Below, piece after piece: positions 61,585 to 64,000 of a DNA stretch of 64,000 nucleotides (position 1 is the stretch's first letter; every line of letters begins with the position of its first letter). Under the pieces are notes generated by a model that saw only the letters and a program-made list of their open reading frames with translations, was not told where the DNA came from and did no database searches. A program made the translations under genes and the position numbers. The DNA is from Rhytidiadelphus loreus (taxonomy: Eukaryota > Streptophyta > Bryopsida > Hypnales > Hylocomiaceae): contig OX344762.1 in NCBI GenBank assembly GCA_947034895.1, positions 17,154,760 to 17,218,759 on the forward strand. The letters run 5' to 3'.

Positions 61585-61948
61585 CTAGCGGTGGAGATGA
61601 GCGACTGTACATGACCCAGTAAGGCAGTTTCCGTGTAGTACACCCCTGGCTCCATGTGTGTCTGCCTCACTGTGTGTCTCTTGACGACTTGGCTGGAATG
61701 CTTGTGGCGGAGGACCATCGCTCTTCGATTTCACCTGAAACCCATCACCAATTCAATTGCGGCATCAGAGATTCGCATCCCGCATTCCGTTAATTGTAAG
61801 TGAGGTATGCATTCCACGGAGATTAAACTTCCGCATGTAGATTTTCGTGGCTTTTGGACCCGCTCGTCTTTCCAATTTCATCTGGATATGGTGACGTCCA
61901 TTGGCATACAAGTCCATTTTGACAATCCAATTCCGAAACTGCAGCAAC
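61585..61948 (-). CDS. Possible 3' exons of an unrecognised gene next to HCF164
   Basis: Two open blocks, 61829-61948 (40 codons, ELDCQNGLVCQWTSPYPDE) and 61585-61734 (49 codons plus TAG, SDGPPPQAFQPSRQETHSE), join in phase 0 across a 94-bp intron with a GTTTAA donor and a TTTCAG acceptor. An acceptor CACTCAG precedes the first. No start exon was found; it would have to lie inside or beyond the HCF164 5' region on the opposite strand. It could equally be chance open sequence in the GC-richer promoter zone. Confidence 0.25.
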
Positions 61949-62058
61949 CTGAGTGAAAAGGTGATTAGCAGAGAAAAAAGAGCAATCCGTTGCTCTAGGG
62001 AGATTGCAATTGACGATTGAGAATTTATTTTCCAAGGGCTTTGCTTCAGAGGTGCGCC

Positions 62059-64000
62059 ATGGCCGCAGTGGCCACATCATGTTGTACATCAACACTGCGC
62101 TACATGCCCGCAACTGGAGTATCTTCGAGAGCGCGCTCCACTTTCAATTCTAGATCATCGTCGGTGTTAGTGCTCAGGAAACGTTCAACATGGAGGTGTA
62201 TGTCCAAGGCGGAGGAAGAGCAACAAGAATTGGAGCCACTGATTCCACCCCCAGCAGACTGCTGTAATCAGGTATGGCAATCACGAGACCCTAAATTACT
62301 GTTTGATTAGGGCTACGACTGTGTAGGAGGAGTATGTGTGTAATGCTCTGATGGACTTTGGCTTTGGCAGAAAGAAATTGAAGAAGTGATGAAGGCTGCC
62401 CCGGAGACTGTGAAAGAGGAGGCCAAATCCGCGGAAGTAAATTTTCAGCAAATTGGACCTACGAAGCAAATCAATCGTGTTATTGCGTTAGGGTCCGTCC
62501 TTTTTGCGGTTGGTCTCTTCGCCTCTGGGAGGCTGGACGGTTCGGCTAGACCGGGGTTAGGCCAGCTCACTGCTCTTGCCGTCCCTTACGAGGAGGTTTG
62601 AATCCACTCCATTCTAGTTGTAATTTGAATTTGACGTGCTTTTTAGAAATCAGAGTATGTTAGCTTTAACTTGAAAGGGCCCGCGGAGATCTGCTCTTCA
62701 TATCAGTAGTTATTAACCCATAAGGACTAAGATTTCACGGTATTAAAATGACCAATTTGATCGATCATATCGTGAAAATAATAGAGAGATGTATAGCGCT
62801 GTGAGAGATCAACTTGGTTCCAAGAGTCAGATCAAAGTTTTTTCACTGTGTATAAATATCTTATGCAATTTTAAAATGGGAGGCTGAGGATTACGAAAAA
62901 AGACAATAGACAACCCAGTTTTAATAAAAAATCTGTGGCCATAGTCATTTAGTCAAGTCATGCTTGCACCACTTGCTGATCAGTCCAACCGAGTGTATGA
63001 GTAGATTAGTAAAAGGTGATACTATAGGAGCCGGGATCAGATCCCTGTCGGTTTTAGTATCCTCTACCTTAACGCAAGGTTTGATGTTAATGTTCAGGCT
63101 TTAGCGAACGGAAGACCTACAGTGGTGGAGTTCTACGCTGATTGGTGTGAAGTCTGCCGTGAAATGGCCAAGGATGTTTATAAAGTGGAGGAGGAGTATA
63201 GGTATGGCAATCCCATCTCCAGTGTTCGCCCTTATCTTCCACAACTAGCTGCCTAGTCCTTCAGTTGTAAACGAATTCATGTATACTTGCATCTGAACTT
63301 CGACACTACAGTACTCAACAGCTCTCCTCTTATTAAGGGCCAAAGCTTCTTTTATGCCCAGTATGCGTAAAGGGAAATGCCGAATTTCTAATGCATTTGT
63401 TCACGATTGCCATCTTAATCTATAGTCGCCCCTTGATTGGATGAGGCTTTTGACCATTCCTTCTTTCTTGGCATCAAAACCAGTTGTATACGGTATACGA
63501 TAGTAAAATGGTTAGGGACCTATTCCCGTCTCCTATTTTAACTCCTATTACCAATAGTAACTCATCTATAACTCATCTATTCATGCACTTGGTTGGATTT
63601 ATTAGCAAGTGATGTGAGAATGACTTGGCTGAATGTATATGGCCACTGATTTTGGAATGGAAATGGGGTTGTGTGCTGTCATTTGTAGCGGTCTAGAACG
63701 TTCACTTTGAAAAGAAAGTGCATAAGATATTGCATAAGAAATTCATTCACAGTGATTGATCGTAACAGATTTGGCTCTTGTTCCCAAAGATCTCTCGACA
63801 GCTTAATGCGGCTCCCATGAATCACACTCCTCCATACATTAAAATGTATATAACGAAACGAATAGGATCCTCTACCTTATGCTTTATGATCTGCACATGT
63901 GCTGCTTCGTTGTACTCTGCTTGTATCCTTCTGTGGATTGCCTTAACGAGTCCTCATTGAGTTTGAACTGACTGCGGTTATTGATTTTGCATGCAGAGAT
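62059..64000 (+). CDS. HCF164: HCF164-type thylakoid thioredoxin-like protein, 3' end cut by the window
   Basis: Exons are 62059-62271, 62371-62595, 63098-63201 and 63997 onward; only the first four bases of exon 4 are present. HCF164 is a membrane-anchored, lumen-facing disulfide reductase needed for cytochrome b6f assembly, and in the known family it accepts electrons via CcdA. The N-terminus ([20 protein letters not shown]) is Ser/Arg-rich and acid-poor, as in a chloroplast transit peptide. One membrane segment lies at residues about 107-122 ([17 protein letters not shown]). The thioredoxin fold opens with [19 protein letters not shown]; its CxxC is WCEVC at about residues 160-164, as in Arabidopsis HCF164. 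Codon Arg of YRD is split across introns, and the ATGCAG acceptor plus AGAT at the right edge fits the expected continuation. The donor after PYEE is GTTTGA, which is weak but positioned as expected. Confidence 0.93.

Overview
The window is nuclear DNA from a land plant. The genes are split by many short GT-AG introns. One encodes HCF164, a chloroplast thylakoid thioredoxin-like protein, and another is a DREB-type AP2/ERF factor. The intergenic DNA is very AT-rich and full of small DNA transposons and retroelement remnants. A non-seed plant such as a bryophyte or lycophyte is possible, but the sequence does not fix the lineage. No prokaryotic features are present.

Layout. 1-970: 5' end of a minus-strand LTR retrotransposon with a tRNA-Asp-type primer binding site and a frameshifted coiled-coil ORF. 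2200-4400: a possible exon remnant and three copies of a TIR element (family M1). 5660-12990: a diverged direct tandem duplication of about 3-4 kb, richer in GC than its surroundings, with no shared reading frame that I can defend. 15510-15906: a PIF/Harbinger-like MITE with a TTA target duplication. 16730-17678: a DREB-like AP2/ERF gene (minus) with an intron inside the AP2 domain. 21371-22301 and 55553-56459: two elements with CCCCTAAA ends, each flanked by TTAA. 24131-47106: six copies of a CATTAG-ended element (M4) and two of a CCTAAGGTAGTCT-ended element (M5). 26864-29066: a five-exon gene (minus) for a 161-residue helical protein that I do not recognise; no single long ORF reveals it. 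40436-43551 and 48813-51653: two head-to-tail minus-strand paralogues of the plant BZW/eIF5-mimic family, each with nine coding exons and 411 residues. 52500-54720: a 78-79 bp satellite arranged in about 1.1 kb higher-order units. 59272-59763: a tRNA-like (SINE-type) promoter module and a large foldback element. 62059-64000: HCF164 (plus), cut by the window edge just inside exon 4.

The genes do not form a pathway. The BZW pair is a local duplication still being homogenised, as shown by a 198-bp identical tract that crosses an exon/intron border. I found no clear new multi-gene system. The best leads are the TTAA-flanked elements, the higher-order satellite, the conversion-linked BZW pair, the unknown 161-residue gene and the DREB gene with its split and enlarged AP2 domain.

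All exon models were built by hand from reading frame, splice-site dinucleotides and phase. They have not been checked against transcripts.
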